From Dryomyza anilis (Eukaryota > Arthropoda > Insecta > Diptera > Dryomyzidae), in NCBI GenBank assembly GCA_951804985.1, contig OX638133.1, forward strand, positions 71,430,367-71,494,366: a stretch of DNA of 64,000 nucleotides, read 5' to 3'. Positions 59,516-64,000 of this stretch are shown here, in pieces; the first letter of the stretch is position 1, and every line of letters starts with the position of its first letter. Position numbers and translations under genes: made by a program. The notes below the pieces were generated by a model. The model was given only the letters and a program-made list of their open reading frames with translations, did no database searches and was not told the DNA's origin.

Positions 59516-59858
59516 ATTGTTTTTGTTGAATCCAAAAAAGTGAAATCTTTCTAAAATTCGATATTTTGTCTTGCATTTAAGTATTATGGTTTTTATAAGA
59601 TAATATTTGATAAGATTTAAATGTGGATAGAAATTTGTTAAATACTATAACTGCAGACTTCATCAATCGTTAATCAAATGACATAGTTAGTTTACCTTGT
59701 AGTTATAGAGAGTTGAATGAATGAGTTTACTAGACATTAGATTTTAATAAAACAAATTCAATGAAGCCAATTTTTAGAATGCTTTCAGATATTTCATAAA
59801 TATAAAATAAACATTTGTATTTATTTAATAAAATTTAATAATTTTTTTTTAATTACAG

Positions 59859-59925
59859 AAATAAACAAATCCCAGCTGTTACAACAACCTTAACGCAACC
59901 GTATATTTTTGGAGACTACGTCTAA
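59859..59925 (+). CDS. Strica: Strica caspase, exon 4 of 4
   Basis: The last 21 residues (NKQIPAVTTTLTQPYIFGDYV) follow the K completed across the splice, matching the usual caspase end K-Q-x-P-x-x-x-x-x-L-x-x-x-x-F. The total of the four exons is 1,878 bp, exactly 625 codons plus stop, so no exon is missing or shifted. Confidence 0.9.
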
Positions 59926-60050
59926 ACGTTGAAGATACTATGAAATTATTAAAGTTAACTGTGAAAATTGAGCCTTACCAATACATTATTTTAAAATATT
60001 AAAACATATTATTACTATTATTTTTAATTAAACTAATTACACATATTTAT

Positions 60051-60056
60051 AATAAA
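60051..60056 (+). terminator. Strica: Poly(A) signal of Strica
   Basis: AATAAA about 125 bases after the stop codon. Confidence 0.65.
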
Positions 60057-60075
60057 AATGTATGTATTACGGAAA

Positions 60076-60746
60076 TACGTAACGTAAATTTAATAATTAA
60101 ATAAATAACTAAAAAAAGGGGTTATTATTAACCAAAAATAAAATTCCAATATAAATTTTTGACTAATTCATTTAAAGTTGTATTGAAAGTAAAATATATT
60201 TAAACGTTTGTTTAAAGACAAAATTAACTTTCACTTGTAATATCTAGTTGTTCTAATGAAAAAGTATCGAATTTTATTCACATATTAAAGAAATTCGTTC
60301 ATAGGTGATGAAATTAAGTAATTTTATACAACGCACATAATTTAAGGTTATTCAATATTTAAATTGATATACTTTATTTTAGAAAAATAGAATTTGTTTA
60401 CTTTATTTCGCTTTATGGGCCGTTATACAAATTATAAACATATATAAGTGTATTTTTAAATAAAAACTTAGTGTTTTCTAAAATCTATTAATTCATTTTC
60501 ATGACTTTTAAAATATTACTCATTACGATACAATTAAATTCAGTGGATCAACCCGTCTAGTGCGGACAAGAGCATTTTTTCGTAAATTATTTCTGCAAAA
60601 TGTAAAAGAAAACATTAAATAAATATTATTACATATTTGTGTGATTTCACGTCAGATCAACTGAAAATATTAAAATGTTCGCAGCACAACCTTAGAAATA
60701 AATAAAATTATTGGCAAAAAAACTAGGAAAAAGCATATAAACATAG
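60076..60746. other. AT-rich intergenic, no feature
   Basis: I see no gene, RNA or repeat boundary here. Confidence 0.4.
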
Positions 60747-61015
60747 TATCGTCGGTAGCTTAGAGGTTAGTGCGTTGGGATTAAAATGTCTAATGTTCAT
60801 ATCTGTGCTGAGGCTAACAACCTTTTTTATATACATAAAACATTTTTTCTATAACGAGATACCTCTCGGCAGACAATGGCAAACATCCGAGTGTAAACAT
60901 TGACCATGAAAAAGCTCCCATCCCGCCATTCGGATTCGGCATTAAACCGTAGAACCCACCACTTAGAGTACACATATAACACGCACAGTTCAAATAGTGG
61001 TAGAGCTCGGTTATA
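60747..61015 (+). mobile_element. tRNA-derived SINE, copy 2 (diverged)
   Basis: Keeps the A box (tagcttagagg) and the body words cattcggattcggca, acccaccactt and acacgcacag of copy 1, but the B box is lost. It is older than copy 1 and probably cannot be transcribed from its own promoter. Confidence 0.82.
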
Positions 61016-61345
61016 ATATATAGAGGTAAATAATTGATCTAGTTAAACTTAATATAAATACTTTTATTTAAGTAAATGTGAAAACCTTAAATTTTATATT
61101 TTAAACCATAAAATTTGCATTTTGTTTACGGTTGACTGGTCATAACTTTGCTGAGATTCACCAGAATTTCATTGGGTTTACTTCAAAATATTATCTAAAG
61201 TATTCTCAATGGAATACATAAGAAATCAGACATAATTTCGAATTACTTAAATTCCAAATCTAAAGTAAATAGAAACAGTTTGGAAGGTTAGATCACATGG
61301 GAAATTTTAAATTTGGTGTTATTATGATAGTTAGGATTATTAAAA
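61016..61345. other. Intergenic, no feature
   Basis: AT-rich; only the start of a chance 96-codon ORF that runs into the next element. Confidence 0.4.
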
Positions 61346-61797
61346 TTATAGTCGGTCTAAGCCGACTATACCAGGGTATACAAATCCTGAAAATAACTAC
61401 AAACTTTCAATCGCTGAAGAATTTCCATTCATTTGATACCAATATATACAAATGGGTAGGTGTACCGAATTTCGATTTTTTTTTTTTTGGAACCACAAGT
61501 CGTTTCGCGGGAAAACATTATTTCCATGTATTGGAGCATAAAGTTAATATATATTTTACCAATATATTTGACGCACATACAGCGTAGGTAAGTAATCTAA
61601 ATTATGAGTTTCATTTATCTAACTCTTCAATGGTTTAAGTAGTAGGGATTTCAACAGACAGACAGACAGAATCGCTATCAAGGTCATGCTGATCAAGAAT
61701 ATATATACTTTTCCATACCGGACATGCTTCCTTCTGGGTGTTACAAACGGCGTACCAAATTGAATATACCCTTTCACTCTTAGTGTAGGGTATTAAA
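61346..61797 (+). mobile_element. CTACACC-related element, copy D
   Basis: It starts with the palindrome atagtcggtctaagccgactat (first 20 bases at 61351) and ends tagtgtagggtatt. It shares only the conserved module (cagacagacagac, tgctgatcaagaatatatat, acttttccataccggac) with copies A-C; the interior is different. It is a sister subfamily. Confidence 0.75.
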
Positions 61798-62680
61798 ACT
61801 CAATAATATCAATAACGCAATAACTCATAAACTTTAGTTTCGACATTATCGAATTTATTTTAGAAGTTTTAAAAAATTTTAAATAACAGTTTACTGAATT
61901 TTAAATTACTGATTATTTAAAGTTAAAAATGATAAAAATAATTTTGAATATCTAAAACTTAAAGTGGGTGGCACTTAAATTTTTATTATTGCACCATTCA
62001 ACAATCTTTGCACATATGAGAAAATCTAATATATTCGTAAAGTACGCCAAAAAAATAAAATGCACGTGTCTTCCAGTTTTGCTAGAGTAATTCGTTCAAA
62101 CTTTTAAAATACATTTTAATATTTTACTAATATCACTCATACGACTCGTATTCGATATGATTAATCAATTTAATTTTTTGTGTAAAATATCAAATTCGAA
62201 ATATTTCATTATTTAAACAAATAAAAACTAATTAATTACGAATTCAAATTTTATATTATATAATATTAGGTTCATTTGAAATGTTGGACACCTGATTTAA
62301 TGTTTATACACGTCCGAGTTCGTTTTACAGTAAAGCGACCACCAGGAGAGCATGCAACTAATTTTTTTCCCTTTGTATGTGGTTTATATATCCACGATTT
62401 CTTGATGACACCATACAGAATGTCATCGCTAAAGTATCTTTTCAAAGAATGAAAGTTACATAAATATAATATTTATAGTAGTATTGATATTTTGCAAGGT
62501 CGCATTTCAGCTGCCCAATCGTATTTCGTGACCCGCTAATTGCCCACTGTTTTCTGAAATGCCCGATTTGATGCCCATTTGTATTTTACTGCCCACTTTT
62601 TATTTGAAAATGCTCTGATTTTTTTGCGAAATTTAAATGTCTGTAACAAAATTGGGAATATAATTTCACGCATAAATTAC
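61798..62680. other. Intergenic, no gene
   Basis: Contains several tgcccac or atgccc words around 62510-62600 but no defined element. Confidence 0.4.
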
Positions 62681-62706
62681 ACACAGAAAAAATAATCCAC
62701 ATAAAT

Positions 62707-62714
62707 ATAGCAAC
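62707..62714. repeat. hAT target-site duplication, left
   Basis: atagcaac, identical to 63881-63888. Confidence 0.92.
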
Positions 62715-63880
62715 CAAGGATTGAAACCGTAACAGAAACCGATATCCGTTTAAAACCGTTTCATTTTTAAAACCGAAACCGTTATACGAAAAGCAGAAAT
62801 AAACCTATATCCAAAATTGAAATAAACGGTTTCGGTTTTATACCGGTTTAAAACGGTTTTTAAAAAATCATAAAAAGAAACCGAAAAACATATTTGATTT
62901 TATGTAGAAGATCTTAAGTACAAGGCATGTTTAAATGTCATTTACTGAAATTTTGAGTTCTCAAAATAAACATTTCCTGTTGTACAAAAATTCACATGTT
63001 GTTTTTTGAGAAACAATATTTCCAAAACAACGGTCTTTGGTCTAAAATTTGTTTTTTGTTTCATTAATATGTGTAGCGGTAAATCGAATTAACAACAAAA
63101 CACCAGCAACTCCAAGCACCATTTTTTGTTAAAAAATGATACAAATTTTAATGATGTTGGTTTTTTATTTATTGTATTAGTAAAATACATAGGGGAGCTT
63201 GGGGTAAAGTGGGACAAATTTTGAAAAGTTAATTTGAATATTGTATAAATTCTTTTAAAGGATCTATTCAATAGAATACCATTTATAGGTCTTTTAATGG
63301 ATTTTTGAGTGATTTTTCAAAAAGCTCAATTTCGAACGTACATATATATTAGGGATTAAAAAATTATAATAAGGTAATAGAAAACAATGGTAATGCAGGA
63401 AAAAAAATTTAAATAAAGTTTCAAATTATTAAAATCTCAGTAACTACTTAAGATAATACGAAAAATGAAGTGCAAGTTCGAACATTTCAAGTAAATTTAA
63501 GGCAGATATCGCAGTTCACTGAATTGTACAAATTTAATTTCTTTGGCTTTTATGGATGGAAGTTGTACAAAATTATTCTCCTTATGAATTTTAAGAATAT
63601 TTACCGATGTACTCTTGTTTCTCTTGTTTGAGGTTCGCTTCTCTGATCTCTTTTGCAAATCAGATCGTATCTCAGGTTAAGTCAAAATGTTGCTTTTCAT
63701 TGGTTTGATCACGAAGTTTTGAATTGACATTTTTTCTTTTTCGAAATCAATTAAATAATTCATATAACACAATATTTTTACTGAAATAAAAACAAACATT
63801 GTTTAAATTACGTTTCCCACTTTACCCCAATATCACAATTTGAACATAACTTAGCAACATATAAACAATTTCAATCCTTG
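62715..63880. mobile_element. hAT-like element with AACCG-rich end
   Basis: 1,166 bp with perfect 12-bp termini caaggattgaaa and tttcaatccttg and a perfect 8-bp duplication, both hAT features. The left 170 bp are packed with aaaccg words in both orientations (aaaccgaaaccg, cggtttcggtttt). The right 700 bp include a segment shared with 45470-45900 (ttcccactttacccc). There is no transposase. It sits inside the MITE that begins at 62681. Confidence 0.88.
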
Positions 63881-63888
63881 ATAGCAAC
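63881..63888. repeat. hAT target-site duplication, right
   Basis: atagcaac, partner of 62707-62714. Confidence 0.92.
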
Positions 63889-64000
63889 TTATATTAATTG
63901 CATTGCATTAATCAATCCTGCAATGCAATTCACTAATTTAATGAAAACATTTGCTATTCTTCGATAAATCAGCAATTCCGTTTGCTAATATGAATATTTG

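Larger units (their letters stand above)
57813..59858 (+). other. Strica: Strica intron 3 (2,046 bp)
   Basis: Bounded by gtaagt and ttttaattacag. Most of it is a GTCACT element with a CTACACC element nested inside. Confidence 0.88.
62681..64000. mobile_element. MITE with atatagcaa arms, copy 2, split and cut by the window
   Basis: The left arm (acacagaaaaaataatccac then ataaatatagcaac) matches the copy at 35139. After the nested hAT-like element the sequence resumes at 63881 with cattaatcaatc and aatcagcaattccgtttgct, as in copy 1. The right arm lies beyond the window. Confidence 0.8.

Overview
The window looks like a piece of the AT-rich genome of a higher fly (Diptera, probably a schizophoran). 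The reasons are a Strica-type caspase, a Tweedle cuticle protein, Drosophila-like short introns of 55-63 bp, Drosophila-type core promoters (TATA, Inr, DPE) and a crowd of insect-style non-autonomous DNA transposons. No species can be fixed from the sequence alone.

Layout. Positions 1-16764 are one unbroken, single-orientation satellite array. Its monomers come in three length classes (about 160, 122 and 81 bp), and the first 5.5 kb show clear higher-order repeats (a 723-bp five-monomer block at 1, 724 and 3421). After an unidentified stretch of about 0.9 kb come the last two exons of an SLC16-type monocarboxylate transporter (17691-18260, + strand); the rest of that gene must lie beyond or across the satellite. 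From 18.3 to 37 kb there is no convincing gene, only transposon remains: TIR elements, two hAT-like elements with 8-bp target duplications, fold-back elements, a tRNA-derived SINE, hairpins and decayed tandem repeats.

The gene-bearing part is 37.4-60.1 kb. A single-exon Tweedle (DUF243) cuticle protein lies at 37529-38146 with a TATA promoter and a poly(A) signal. A solo LTR follows, then an orphan 76-aa ORF. Then comes the long-prodomain caspase Strica, in four exons (44003-45401, 57339-57614, 57677-57812, 59859-59925). The exons join in frame to 625 residues with the catalytic His and Cys and the S1-pocket residues present. Its first intron is about 11.9 kb, is full of nested mobile elements, and hosts a complete two-exon C-type lectin gene on the opposite strand (51700-52326). 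Intron 3 carries a further nested pair of elements.

The last 4 kb (60-64 kb) hold a second SINE copy, a fourth relative of the CTACACC element, and a hAT-like element with a perfect 8-bp target duplication inserted into a fold-back MITE that runs off the window.

The three complete or near-complete genes work in unrelated processes (cuticle, apoptosis, carbohydrate recognition) and show no sign of functional clustering. The striking content is the satellite architecture and the variety of short transposon families, several of them present in two to four copies so that their ends can be read from the window itself. I do not see a wholly new protein system here.
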